NCBI RefSeq assembly: GCF_902167145.1
Contig: NC_050098.1
Location: 127,732,207 to 127,796,206 of the forward strand
Reading direction: 5' to 3'
Source of the DNA: Zea mays
Taxonomy: Eukaryota; Streptophyta; Magnoliopsida; Poales; Poaceae
Length of the DNA: 64,000 nucleotides
The notes under the pieces were generated by a model, which was given only the letters and a program-made list of their open reading frames with translations, was not told the DNA's origin and did no database searches. Shown piece by piece: positions 1 to 10,015 of this stretch (within the stretch, counting starts at the first letter, position 1; each line of letters begins with the position of its first letter). A program made the position numbers and the translations under genes.

Positions 1-2333
1 TTCTGAGTCATCACCCTGCTAAACTCTTCACAAGACTTTTGGTTAGTAGAACCAAATATTATGTCATCGACATAAATTTGGCACACAAACAAATCACCAT
101 CACATGTCTTAGTAAAAAGAGTTGGATCGGCTTTCCCAACCTTGAAAGCATTAACAATTAGAAAGTCTCTAAGGCATTCATACCATGCTCTTGGGGCTTG
201 CTTAAGTCCATAGAGCGCCTTAGAGAGCTTACACACATGGTCGGGGTACCGTTCATCCTCGAAACCAGGGGGTTGCTCCACGTACACCTCCTCCTTGATT
301 GGCCCGTTGAGGAAAGCGCTCTTCACATCCATTTGGTACAACCTGAAAGAATGGTGAGCGGCATATGCTAGCAAGATACGAATTGATTCTAGCCTAGCCA
401 CAGGAGCAAACGTCTCCTCAAAGTCCAAACCTGCGACTTGGGCATAACCTTTTGCCACAAGTCGAGCCTTGTTCCTCGTCACCACTCCGTGCTCGTCCTG
501 TTTGTTGCGGAACACCCACTTGGTTCCCACAACGTTTTGCATGGGACGAGGCACCAGTGTCCAAACTTCATTGCGCTTGAAGTTGTTGAGTTCCTCCTGC
601 ATGGCCAACACCCAGTCCGGATCTAGCAAGGCCTCTTCTACCCTGAAAGGCTCAATAGAAGAGACAAAGGAGTAATGCTCACAAAAATTAACTAATCGAG
701 ATCGAGTAGTTACTCCCTTGCTAATATCACCCAGAATTTGATCGACGGGATGATCCCTTTGAATCATCGATCGAACTTGGGTTGGAGGTGCCGGTTGCGC
801 TTCTTCCTCCATCACATGATCATCTTGTGCCCCCCCTTGATCACACACCTCCGGTTGATGAACCTGTTCATCGTCTTGAGTTGGGGGATGCACCGTTGTT
901 GAGGAAGAAGGTTGATTTCGTTCATCTTGTTCCTGTGGCCGCACTTCTCCAATCGCCATGGTTCGTATAGCTGCCGTCGGAACATCTTCTTCATCTACAT
1001 CATCACAATCAACAACTTGCTCTCTTGGAGAGCCATTAGTCTCATCAAATACAACGTCGCTAGAGACTTCAACCAAACCCGATGATTTGTTGAAGACTCT
1101 ATACGCCTTTGTATTTGAGTCATAACCTAACAAAAACCCTTCTACAGCTTTGGGAGCAAACTTAGAATTTCTACCCTTCTTCACTAGAATGTAGCATTTG
1201 CTCCCAAATACACGAAAGTAAGATACATTGGGTTTATTACCGGTTAGAAGCTCATAGGACGTCTTTTTGAGGAGGCGATGAAGGTAGACCCTGTTGATGG
1301 CGTGGCAAGCCGTGTTCACGGCTTCCGACCAGAAACACTCGGGGGTCTTGAATTCTCTAAGCATCGTCCTCGCCATATCGATTAGCGTCCTGTTCTTCCT
1401 CTCTACCACACCATTTTGCTGTGGTGTGTAGGGAGCGGAGAACTCGTGCTTGATCCCTTCCTCCTCAAGGAACTCCTCTACTTGAAGGTTCTTGAACTCG
1501 GACCCGTTGTCGCTTCTTATCTTCTTCACCTTGAGCTCAAACTCATTTTGAGCTCTCCTGAGGAAGCGCTTGAGGATCCCTTGGGTTTCAGACTTATCCT
1601 GTAAAAAGAATACCCAAGTGAAGCGGGAAAAGTCATCAACAATAACTAAACCATACTTACTTCCTCCAATGCTTAGATAGGCGACGGGTCCGAAGAGGTC
1701 CATATGTAGCAGCTCCAGGGGTCTTGATGTTGTCATCACATTTTTGGTGTGATGAGAGCCTCCCACCTGTTTCCCTGCTTGACAAGCTGCACAAGGTCTA
1801 TCTTTTTCGAAATGAACATTGGTTAGACCTATCACGTGTTCTCCCTTTAGAAGCTTGTGGAGGTTCTTCATCCCCACATGTGCTAAGCGGCGATGCCATA
1901 GCCAGCCATGCAAGTCTTAGCCATTAAGCATGCATCTAGACCGGCCTCTTCTTTTGCAAAATCAACTAAATAAAGTTTGCCGTCTAATACACCCTTAAAA
2001 GCTAGTGAACCATCACTTCTTCTAAAGACAGACACATCTACATTTGTAAATAGACAGTTATATCCCATATTGCATAATTGACTAACAGATAGCAAATTAT
2101 ATCCAAGACTCTCCACTAAAAACACATTAGAGATAGAATGCTCATTGGAGATTGCAATTTTACCTAGCCCTTTTACCTTGCCTTGATTCCCATCACCGAA
2201 TATAATTGAATCTTGGGAATCCTTATTCTTGACGTAGGAGGTGAACATCTTCTTCTCCCCCGTCATATGGTTTGTGCATCCGCTGTCGATAATCCAGCTT
2301 GAACCCTCGGATGCATAAACCTGCAAGGCAAAT
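1..2333 (-). pseudogene. pol: Sirevirus A pol: protease, integrase, reverse transcriptase (partial, one frameshift)
   Basis: Pol of a copia element, which matures Gag, inserts cDNA and copies RNA. Order on the minus strand: aspartic protease motif ([10 protein letters not shown]) near 2285, GAG-pre-integrase region 2200-1920, integrase zinc-binding motif near 1880-1790, DDE core ([25 protein letters not shown]) from about 1710 to 1390, then reverse transcriptase with [11 protein letters not shown] near 330 and YVDDIIFG near 54-77. Compared with B, one base is missing near 1907, which shifts frame inside the pre-integrase region. Downstream of that I see no stop up to base 1. The pol frame is +1 relative to gag, as in B and C. 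RNase H lies beyond the window. Apart from the frameshift the visible part could be functional. Confidence 0.88.
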
Positions 2334-4724
2334 TTAGGCTTGGGACTTAGGTACCCAACTCTTGTTGGGTCCTACAAGGTTAGTCACAATTTCCTTAGGG
2401 ATCCAAATGCAAGTTTTATCACCCTTGCATTTTGCCCCTAACTTCCTAGCAATCACCTTTCTATCCTTTCTACAAATTGCAAAGGAAGCATTCAAAGCAT
2501 GATATATTGTAGAAGGTTCATTGACTTTCCTAGGAACATTAACAACATCTCTCCTAGGCATATTATGAACAATATTCCTTCTACCAACATTTCTATCATG
2601 CACATATGAAGAACTAGGAGCAAACATAGCATGAGAAAAATCATCGTAAGCATTATAACTCCTATAGGCATTTCTAGTTTGTCTCCTATCATGATATAAA
2701 AAGGCATGGTTCTTTTTAGCACTAGTAGCCATAGGGGCCTTCCCTTTCTCTTTAGCGGAAATGGGAGCCTTATGGCTTGTTAAGTTCTTGGCTTCCCTCT
2801 TGAAGCCAAGTCCATCCTTAATTGAGGGGTGTCTACCGATCGTGTAGGCATCCCTTGCAAATTTTAGTTTATCAAATTCATTCTTGCTAGTCTTAAGTTG
2901 GGCATTAAGACTAGCCAATTCCTCAGTTAATTTGGAAATTGAAACTAAATGATCGCTACAAGCATCCATATCGAAATCTTTACACCTAGTGCAAATCTCA
3001 ACATGTTCTACACAAGAATTAGATTTACTAGCTACTTCTAGTTTAGCATTTAAGTCATCATTAACATTCTTTAAAGTAGCAATGGTTTCATGACAAGAAG
3101 ATAGTTCACTAGAAAGCACTTCATTTCTTTTAACTTCTAAAGCATAAGATTTTTGTGCCTCTACAAATTTGTCACGCTCTTCATACAAAAGGTCCTCTTG
3201 TTTTTCTAAGAGTCTATCTTTTTCATTCAAGGCATCAATCAATTCATTAATTTTATCTATTTTAGTTCTATCCAATCCTTTGAACAAACTAGAGTAATCT
3301 ATTTCATCATCACTAGACTCATCATCACTGGAAGAATCATAAGTGACATTGTTTTGATTACATACCTTCTTCTCCCTTGCCATAAGGCATGTGTGACGCT
3401 CGTTGGGGAAGAGAGATGACTTGTTGAAGGCAGTGGCGGCGAGTCCTTCATTGTCGGAGTCGAAGGAGGAGCAATCCGAATCCCACTCCTTTCCGATATG
3501 TGCCTCGCCCTTGGCCTTCTTGTAATGCTTCTTCTTTTCCCTCTTGCTCCCGTGTTCCTGGTCACTATCATTGTCGGGACAGTTAGCAATAAAATGACCA
3601 AGCTTACCGCATTTGAAGCATGATCGCTTTCCCTTGGTCTTAGTCTTGCTTGGCTGTCCCTTGCGACCCTTTAGCGCCGTCTTGAATCTTTTGATGATGA
3701 GGGCCATCTCTTCATCATTAAGACCGGCCGCCTCAATTTGCGCCACCTTGCTGGGTAGCGCCTCCTTGCTCCTTGTTGCCTTGAGAGTAATGGGTTGAGG
3801 CTCATGGATTGGGCCATTCAACGCGTCGTCCACGTACCTTGCCTCTTTGATCATCATTCGCCCGCTTACAAATTTTCCAAGAATTTCTTCGGGCGACATC
3901 TTGATGTACCTAGGATTTTCACGAATATTGTTTACCAAGTGAGGATCAAGAACGGTAAATGACCTTAGCATTAGGCGGACGACATCGTGATCCGTCCATC
4001 GCGTGCTTCCGTAGCTCCTTATTTTGTTGATAAGGATCTTGAGCCGGTTGTATGTTTGTGTCGGCTCCTCGCCCCTTATCATCGCGAATCGTCCGAGCTC
4101 GCCCTCCACCAACTCCATCTTGGTGAGTAAGGTGACATCATTCCCCTCATGAGAGATCTTGAGGGTGTCCCAAATCTGCTTGGCATTGTCCAAGCCGCTC
4201 ACCTTGTGATACTCGTCCCTGCACAAAGAGGCTAGCAACACAGTAGTAGCTTGTGCATTTTTATGGATCTGTTCATTAATAAACGAAGGGCTATCTGAGC
4301 TATCAAATTTCATTCCACTTTCCACAATCTCCCAAATGCTTGGATGGAGAGAAAATAGGTGAGTACGCATTTTGTGACTCCAAAATCCATAGTCCTCTCC
4401 ATCAAAGTGAGGAGGCTTGCCAAGTGGAATGGGGAGCAAATGAGCATTTGAGCTATGCGGAATGCGCGAATAATCAAAAGAAAAGTTTGAGTTAACCGTC
4501 TTTTGTTTATCATAGTCGTTGTCGTCGTTGTCCTTTTGGGAAGAGGAAGATTCGTCGCTGTCGTCGTAGTAGACGATCTCCTTGATGCGCCTTGTCTTCT
4601 TCTTCTTCCCTTCCTTCCGTCTATGGCCCGAGCCGGTGTCGGTAGGCTTGTCATCTTTGGGCTCGTTGACGAAGGACTCCTTCTCCTTATCGTTGATCAC
4701 AATTCCCTTCCCCTTAGGATCCAT
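2334..4724 (-). CDS. gag: Sirevirus A Gag with C-terminal coiled-coil extension
   Basis: Gag packages element RNA in cytoplasmic particles. The 796-residue ORF is uninterrupted. The start MDPKGKGIVI lies 36 bases inside the PBS and matches the start of B. The N-terminus is charged and Lys/Ser/Asp-rich (1-75), followed by a UBN2-type copia Gag domain (about 95-270), a CCHC zinc knuckle CFKCGKLGHFIANCP (about 369-383; bases 3578-3621), acidic serine-rich stretches, a long heptad-like coiled coil (about 478-565), a Cys-rich segment and a second coil (about 595-627). Copia Gags are usually much shorter; the long extension with coils is typical of Sireviruses. It ends WVPKSQA, and pol follows in the +1 frame. 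Only the first-exon start is uncertain if splicing occurs near 2320. Confidence 0.9.
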   Translation of the reverse strand: MDPKGKGIVINDKEKESFVNEPKDDKPTDTGSGHRRKEGKKKKTRRIKEIVYYDDSDESSSSQKDNDDNDYDKQKTVNSNFSFDYSRIPHSSNAHLLPIPLGKPPHFDGEDYGFWSHKMRTHLFSLHPSIWEIVESGMKFDSSDSPSFINEQIHKNAQATTVLLASLCRDEYHKVSGLDNAKQIWDTLKISHEGNDVTLLTKMELVEGELGRFAMIRGEEPTQTYNRLKILINKIRSYGSTRWTDHDVVRLMLRSFTVLDPHLVNNIRENPRYIKMSPEEILGKFVSGRMMIKEARYVDDALNGPIHEPQPITLKATRSKEALPSKVAQIEAAGLNDEEMALIIKRFKTALKGRKGQPSKTKTKGKRSCFKCGKLGHFIANCPDNDSDQEHGSKREKKKHYKKAKGEAHIGKEWDSDCSSFDSDNEGLAATAFNKSSLFPNERHTCLMAREKKVCNQNNVTYDSSSDDESSDDEIDYSSLFKGLDRTKIDKINELIDALNEKDRLLEKQEDLLYEERDKFVEAQKSYALEVKRNEVLSSELSSCHETIATLKNVNDDLNAKLEVASKSNSCVEHVEICTRCKDFDMDACSDHLVSISKLTEELASLNAQLKTSKNEFDKLKFARDAYTIGRHPSIKDGLGFKREAKNLTSHKAPISAKEKGKAPMATSAKKNHAFLYHDRRQTRNAYRSYNAYDDFSHAMFAPSSSYVHDRNVGRRNIVHNMPRRDVVNVPRKVNEPSTIYHALNASFAICRKDRKVIARKLGAKCKGDKTCIWIPKEIVTNLVGPNKSWVPKSQA

Positions 4725-4760
4725 CTCTTCGGGCGGTTAGTCCCTTTCTTGAAGAGAACG

Positions 4761-4772
4761 GCTCTGATACCA
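4761..4772 (-). other. Primer-binding site of element A
   Basis: Minus-strand TGGTATCAGAGC, complementary to the 3' end of plant initiator tRNA-Met, starts two bases inside the LTR end at 4775. It primes minus-strand cDNA and fixes the element orientation. Confidence 0.92.
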
Positions 4773-5371
4773 ATTGAGAGCACCTAGATGGGGGGGGGGG
4801 GGGGTGAATAGGTGATCCTGTGAAACTTAAACTTATCGCCACAAAAACTTGTTAAGTGTTAGCACAATAATCGCCAAGTGGCTAGAGAGGAGTCTCAACA
4901 AAACACAATACCACAAGAAATCAAACACAGAGATGACACAGTGGTTTATCCCGTGGTTCGGCCAAGACCAACACTTGCCTACTCCACGTTGTGGCGTCCC
5001 AACGGACGAGGGTTGCAATCAACCCCTCTCAAGCGGTCCAAAGACCCACTTGAATACCACGGTGTTTTGCTTGCTTTTTCTCAATCCCGTTTGCGAGGAA
5101 TCTCCACAACTTGGAGCCTCTCGCCCTTACACTTAAGATTCACAAAGAAATACGGAGTAAGGGAGAAACTAGCAACGCACACAAGACTCAAAATCAGAGC
5201 AACAGCACGCACACAAGTCGCAACAAGAGCTCGCAACACAACTCAATGAGTCCACAACTCAACAAGAGCTCTAGATGCTATCACAATGAACCAAATGCGT
5301 GGAATCGATGTCTTGGTGCTTAGGAATGTTGTAGGAATGCTTGGTATGCTCCTCCATGCGCCTAGGGGTCC

Positions 5372-5379
5372 CTTTTATA
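5372..5379 (-). promoter_or_regulatory. TATA box of LTR A
   Basis: Minus-strand TATAAAAG in the context GGGGCTATAAAAGGGACCC. It sits at the same LTR position as in B (48030-48037 and 55667-55674), downstream of the palindrome-rich U3-like part, as expected for the Pol II promoter. Confidence 0.8.
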
Positions 5380-5443
5380 GCCCCAAGGCAGCTAGGAGCC
5401 GTTGAGAGCAATTCTGGAAGGCTGATCTTGCCTTCTGTCATCG

Positions 5444-5824
5444 GGCGCACCGGACAGTCCGGTGCACACCGGACACTGTCCGGTGCCCGATCTCCTTCCT
5501 TAAACAGCGCAGTCGACCGTTGCAGATCTGGGAGCCGTTGGCGCACCGGACATGTCCGGTGCACACCGGACAGTCCGGTGCACACCGGACAGTCCGGTGC
5601 CCCCTTCCGACCGTTGGCTCGGCCACGTGTCGCGCACGGATTCCGCGGCTGACCGTTGGCCCGGCCGACCGTTGGCTCACCGGACAGTCCGGTGCACACC
5701 GGACAGTCCGGTGAATTTTAGCCGTACACCGTCGGCAAATTCCCGAGAGCGGCCACTTTGCTCGAGGCAACCTGGCGCACCGGACACTGTCCGGTGCACC
5801 ACCGGACAGTCCGGTGCTCCAGAC
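5444..5824. repeat. Palindromic CACCGGAC/GTCCGGTG array in LTR A
   Basis: At least seven palindromes of the form CACCGGACAGTCCGGTG or CACCGGACACTGTCCGGTG, some back to back and some separated by GC-rich spacers with GACCGTTGGC. Such arrays in the U3 region are a published hallmark of maize Sirevirus LTRs. The two arms can pair in RNA or single-stranded DNA. The spacing is irregular and flanking repeats differ, so this is not a CRISPR array. Confidence 0.9.
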
Positions 5825-6063
5825 CGAACAACCTTTTGGCTGTACACAGCCAACTTTTCTCTGACTCGATTTCTCCTGTTTCAAGCACTTAGACACAATA
5901 CATTAGTCTTCAAAACAATGTACTAAGGCTTAGAAACATACCTTTACTCTTGATTTGCACTTTGTCCATCCATGGGTATAGATTCACATTTAAGCACCTG
6001 TGTTGGCACTCAATCACCAAAATACTTAGAAATGGCCCAAGGGCACATTTCCCTTTCACTCAC

Positions 6064-6955
6064 GTGATATTCTTGACCAATAGGACCTTAGCTTCACCCT
6101 GAACATTGTTCCAAAACCTCAATTCCTCTGGAACCTTATTTTAACCTATCAGTGACCACCACCTCTTCAGACTTCAGTGGTGCCATCCATCCAGTCAGGA
6201 TCCCAGTTGCACACCTTTAGTCTGACGTTCTCACCTCTTTGGCCAGTCACTCTGGACTTCTCTATTTGGGCATTCAGAGTTGTGAGTGCTCAGCCACCCG
6301 TGCCACCAGTTTCTACGGTATCTAACTTAGCAATGGCAGTTTCAGTTTTAGCTCCACCTCCAGCGCCAGCGGCCCAGGCTTCGTAGTCAGCGTCAGAGTC
6401 AGCACCACCTCCAGCCTCTACAGTAGATCCTGGATCTGAGACTAACTCCGATCTTCTTCCAGTCTTTGCTCTGACTGTTCGCGCTCGACCTGATGCGTCT
6501 GCCCCTCATCCTTCTTGTCTCTACGTTAGGGCAACCCTTTTGGTGCTTGCCGCCAAAGGGGGAGAGATGAGAGTTGTGAGAGCGAGGCGGAGTTAGTTGA
6601 GAGCCATTTCTTTTGTTGTAATATATGCATGGTACTCTCTTGTGTGACTCTCTATTTGTGTATGCCTTACAAACTCAATGATATGCTCTTAGGATCTTTT
6701 GATGACTGAGTGTGTGTTTATATGTTCTTACTTGCTTACTTCACATGTCATGTAACTCTTGTTCATGAATTTCATTTGCATTATCTGAACAAGGTTTTAT
6801 GTCATGTATGTGCTTATATTTCCTACATATTATACATGACTATCTTCTGTTATCTTGTTGAATATCACTAACAATCTTCTAGTGTTGATAGAACTTAAAA
6901 CAAAATACTCTCACACTCTTGTAGTGTTGTCATCAATAACCAAAAAGTGGGAGAT
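6064..6955 (+). other. 3' internal region of copia H
   Basis: No long reading frame. The stretch is Pro/Ser/Ala-rich in broken frames (6180-6540), then has GCCAAAGGGGGAGAGATG near 6550-6567 and finally CCAAAAAGTGGGAGAT directly before the LTR. These purine-rich signals resemble those upstream of the 3' LTR in elements B and C, so I read this as a copia 3' UTR with a decayed C-terminal ORF. Origin of the Pro-rich part is unknown. Confidence 0.55.
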
Positions 6956-8379
6956 TAAAAGTATCTAGGCCCGTAATTGGTTTTAGTGATTAATGACAAT
7001 GTAAGATTACTTGTGACTAACGTGTGTTTTGCATAGCAAATGGTAAGTTAGGTCACAATGCAGGAAGTTGCGCTCCAACCGTGAAAACAATCCCTCAGAT
7101 GAAAACTTAAAGCAACGACTGAAAAAGGCGAATAAAAAGATGATCTTCATATCCTAAGTGTGGAACGAGTTGCGGGACACTTAGTATAGAGTTATGACTT
7201 CTATTTTTAGCCATGCTATAAAGAGGGCTTATGGATGAGTAGTTTGACCAAGAGATAACTAGGGTAGTGTCGGTGCATGTTCACACTCACAATTAGTGTT
7301 AGGTGTCACTCAAGAACTCACTCACAAGTTAGAATTGAAATCGGTTTAGAAAAACCCAAGAAAAGAAAAAGAAGTGTTGCTGCCCTGGGGGCACTGGACT
7401 GTCCGGTGTGCACCCGACTGTCTAGTGATGCCCTGGGCAGCGGCTTGAGAGCGCCCGGGAGCAAACCCCAAGAGCACCAAAATCTGAGAGCAAGCAGTTC
7501 GCATCAACTAATTTTTAGCCAGGCACCAGACTGTTCGGTGTGCACCGGACAACCATAGTGTTGTGTCTGGTGCGACTTTGAGCAATGGCTAGTTATCAGA
7601 ACTAGCCATTGGGAGTGCACCGTTGGCGCACCAGACTTTCTGGTGCGCCCATGCGTAGCAGACCTTGTAACGCTAGTTTTTTTTTGTGGTTGAGCTATTT
7701 ATACCCCCTCCACCGACCATATTGAACGTCTTGATGCCCCAACCACCTAGAACTTATTGTTAGAGCATTGCATGTCCATAAAGCCTAGTGAGGCGATTAG
7801 TAAAATCATAATCTCATGTCAGGACCTCATTAGAGCGCATGAGAGCCACCTAGAGCACACATAGCATGCATTAGACTTCTATTGGTCAAGTGAAAGTCTA
7901 TGGCTTATTATTCTTGGTGATCGACATCACCTAGATGGCTCGGTGGCAATTGGAGCTCTGTGATCACCCCAGAGGATTTGTTAGTGACCCAACTCGGTGA
8001 TTGTAGGCGGTCTTGAGGGATTCAATGTGCCGGAGAGACAAAGGATCATCTCATAGTGAGCACTTGGTTCTTGCGAGAACCAAGAGGGAGCGATACCCTT
8101 GTGTAGGATGCTCCAACGAGGACTAGTGGAGAGTGCCGACTCTTCGATACCTCAGGAAAAATTGGAGGAGTCTTCTTGTCCCTACTTTACTTTCCGCATT
8201 TACTTTGTGTATTTGCTTTGCTAGTATTTGTCATAATGAATTAGGGTTGTTCTCCATTTCATAGCTTTTGCATTCTAGCTAGTAGATTGGGTGAAGTTGG
8301 GCTCTTGTTTAGGGTTTAATCTTTTGTAAGAACTTTAGAGAAGCCTAATTCCCCCCTCTTGGGCATCGTGATCCTTTCA
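6956..8379 (+). repeat. LTR of copia H (about 1424 bp)
   Basis: Begins TAAAAGTATCTAGG, probably a mutated TGAAAG, and ends GATCCTTTCA, giving the inverted end pair TGAAAG/CTTTCA seen in A-D. A preceding polypurine tract (6940-6955) and following PBS (8382-8394) mark both ends. It holds worn copies of the Sirevirus palindrome (for example ACTGGACTGTCCGGTG near 7388) and TATTTATA at 7696-7703 as a likely TATA box. The wear suggests an old insertion. Confidence 0.75.
7696..7703 (+). promoter_or_regulatory. Putative TATA box of LTR H
   Basis: TATTTATA in GAGCTATTTATACCCCCTCC, at a position matching the TATA boxes of the related LTRs after the palindrome region. Confidence 0.5.
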
Positions 8380-8381
8380 AT

Positions 8382-8394
8382 TGGTATCAGAGCT
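8382..8394 (+). other. Primer-binding site of copia H
   Basis: TGGTATCAGAGCT, complementary to initiator tRNA-Met, two bases after the LTR end CTTTCA. Confidence 0.88.
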
Positions 8395-8428
8395 GTGTTG
8401 CTACTAGTTTAGCTTAACCACTAGAGTA

Positions 8429-8790
8429 ATGATGTCCGGTGGGGATGGAAGGTCAAAAACACTCTTTTTAGGGGCCTTTGCAAGGTTGTTTTCAATAGAG
8501 TTGAAATCATAAAAATGCTCATGATTTGTGGTCAGATATTTGTGCTCTACGTGTAGGAACATAGTGAGTGTGAGGAGAGATATCATATTGTTATGAGAAA
8601 TTTAAATTCCTTTGAAATGCTTGATAATGAAAATGCAAATGATATGTATTCATGACTCAATATTCTTGTAGAGGAAGTCAATGGCTTGGGACTCACTCAA
8701 ATCTCACAACCGGATGTTGCAAGGGTTAGTACTTATGTACTCAACAACCCACCTTCACCCATAGAATGGGGATTCAGATACACACACATT
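8429..8790 (+). pseudogene. gag: Copia H gag, N-terminal remnant
   Basis: A start MMSGGDGRSK at 8429 is followed by 20-odd codons and a stop. In another frame 8590-8760 encodes copia Gag (UBN2-like) sequence such as NSFEMLDNENANDMYS and LNILVEEVNGLGLTQ, interrupted by a stop. At least one frameshift and several stops. Sequence after about 8790 no longer resembles gag. Confidence 0.6.
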
Positions 8791-9050
8791 GAGTAAGTGG
8801 AGCTTATAGAGTATTTTGCAAAAAAGACAATTTTTAATGTAGGGATGTTTTGCAAATCATTTTACCTTTTTCAAAGAGCATTCTCCCCCAAGAGAGCAAA
8901 AAGTTTTCCATTATCTAAATCCCTTAGACTAAACCATCCAAGAATCTCAGTAGTTTTCCACCGGTTTTCATTTTCAAAACATAAAGCAACTATTGGACTT
9001 CCCGTATACTATAGCGCATGGCTCAACTGTTGGACCTTTCCAAACCACTT
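8791..9050. other. Unassigned spacer between copia H and gypsy G
   Basis: AT-rich, with no reading frame I believe (8797-9177 is an open frame without recognisable domain). The right part from about 9018 could be the start of the gypsy G gag fragment. I see no LTR ends, TSD or known motif here; it is probably a deletion junction or a piece of another element. Confidence 0.4.
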
Positions 9051-9510
9051 TTCAAAGCTTTTCAGCAACAGCAACAGTACCGTTAGAACACCCAACCGGG
9101 AGGAAATCAGTACCAGCGTCAGAATAACCAGACAGCTCGCCTTCCTGCCCCAGCAACCAGCCAGAATAGCCAAGTAGCTCCAGTGCAAGTAGGAGGTCGT
9201 GCATGCTTCTACTGTGGAGAACAAAACCACTGGGCGAAGAACTGTCCAAAGAAAGCAGCTCAGCAGTCGCCAACAGTCAATACTCTAGCAAGACAAGGAG
9301 TGCCACATCAAGCACCAGGAGGCCGTGGTCAGGCCTACAACCATGGAAAGGTGAACCACCTGGAGGACGAAGCAATCCAGGATGCTCAGGATGTGGCAAT
9401 AGGTATGTTTCCGGTCGAATCCTATCTAGCAAAAGTATTATTTGATACTGGTGCCATGCATTCTTTTGTTTCTACATTTTGGGTAGAAGCACATAACATC
9501 CCCATAGAAC
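9051..9510 (+). pseudogene. gag: Gypsy G gag C-terminus and start of protease
   Basis: In the frame of 9051 a Gln-rich run (FKAFQQQQQYR) hits a TAG at 9084-9086, then continues through NNQT-type low-complexity sequence to a CCHC zinc knuckle CFYCGEQNHWAKNCP (9204-9248) and the protease active-site motif VLFDTGAMHSF (near 9435-9467). The Cassandra-type element interrupts the frame at 9510. The N-terminal Gag domain is missing. The knuckle binds RNA and the DTG protease processes the polyprotein in intact relatives. Confidence 0.82.
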
Positions 9511-9814
9511 TGTAACACCTCGTCCAATCCCTGGACTAGCGGTACATACTCCTGGCAGCTCTCTAGGATCATATATTGTCCCCACAGACCAACACTAGTC
9601 TTTTGTGCGTACTTTGTCCTCACTCATGCGCACCCGAGAAAACTTCCCGGTCGGTCACCCATCCCAAATTGCTCCAAGCCAAGAACGCTTAACTTGGAGG
9701 TTCTTTCGAGATAGGCTTCCGAAAAAGAAGATGCACCTTGTTGGTATGGATACTCTATTAATTCTATTAAGCCTTGGGCCAGGAAATCACCATCCTAGGG
9801 GCCAGGATATCACA
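9511..9814 (-). repeat. Left (3') LTR of the Cassandra-type TRIM
   Basis: TGTAACACC..ATATCACA on the plus strand, 304 bp. Holds a 5S-like block (9629-9754) with minus-strand GGATGGGTGACC intact at 9653-9664 but a mutated box-A-like AGTTAAGCGTTCTTGG (9679-9694). Small ORFs across it are not genes. Confidence 0.9.
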
Positions 9815-10015
9815 ATCCACCCCCTTAGAAGACCGACATCCACATCGGTCAACCCCAATCCAGGAACCTCCCCTCTTAGCCACGTCTGTGTGTCTAGTGT
9901 CATCATATGACATGCCATGTGACCACTCCGGGCCCACATGCGCCATGCGCCATATACCCGAACCCCCTAGTCCACACACACCCGTGAAACCTCGAGGGTC
10001 AGCTCTGATACCACT
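9815..10015 (-). other. Internal domain of the Cassandra-type TRIM (PPT and PBS only)
   Basis: 201 bp between the LTRs. Minus-strand PBS TGGTATCAGAGC at 10002-10013, two bases from the right LTR; minus-strand G-rich PPT at 9815-9828 next to the left LTR. No ORF of note. Confidence 0.85.

Larger units (their letters stand above)
1..6058 (-). mobile_element. Sirevirus-type Ty1/copia element A, 5' part (truncated by window start)
   Basis: Reading on the minus strand: 5' LTR (4775-6058), PBS (4761-4772), gag (2334-4724), then protease, integrase and reverse transcriptase running off the window at base 1. RNase H, the 3' UTR and the 3' LTR lie outside. The LTR has TG..CA ends and palindromes of the CACCGGAC type known from maize Sireviruses. 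Its gag is closely similar to that of element B (47398-56262), so A and B belong to one family, from memory Ji/Prem-2-like. The insertion site on the right begins at 6059 (CTCAC), but the matching TSD copy is off-window. A looks young: gag is open throughout and pol has one visible lesion. Confidence 0.9.
4775..6058 (-). repeat. 5' LTR of Sirevirus A (1284 bp)
   Basis: On the minus strand the LTR starts TGAAAGGGAAATGTGCCC (at 6058) and ends GGTGCTCTCA (at 4775) next to the PBS. It is alignable with both LTRs of B. It holds a palindrome array (5444-5824), a TATA box (5372-5379) and a 15-base G run (4790-4804) near its end that is much longer than the 6-8 C/G run at the same place in B. ORFs in this stretch on either strand are shadows of the palindrome array. 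Confidence 0.92.
6064..8790 (+). mobile_element. Degraded plus-strand copia H (one LTR with internal sequence on both sides)
   Basis: A 3' internal end (6064-6955) runs into an LTR (6956-8379) which runs into a PBS and a degraded 5' gag start (8380-8790). A single normal copia insertion would not have a PPT left and a PBS right of one LTR. Possible explanations are a tandem pair sharing an LTR through recombination, or two same-family copies joined by deletion. Both halves are full of stops. Element A sits at the left edge and truncated gypsy sequence at the right. Confidence 0.65.

Noticed and set aside
5444..5824. CRISPR-like regular repeats
   Set aside because: Repeat units are palindromes with variable centres and irregular spacing inside a plant retrotransposon LTR; no leader or cas genes.
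5271..5926. Overlapping ORFs of 100-150 codons on both strands in LTR A (also in B, C and D LTRs)
   Set aside because: They are translations of the GC-rich palindrome array (repeated TGQSGAHRT- and CPVCTGLSG-type peptides), occur in several frames and are not conserved as proteins.
8797..9177. 126-codon ORF between H and G
   Set aside because: Crosses the unassigned spacer and the G gag in the wrong frame; the zinc knuckle is in another frame.
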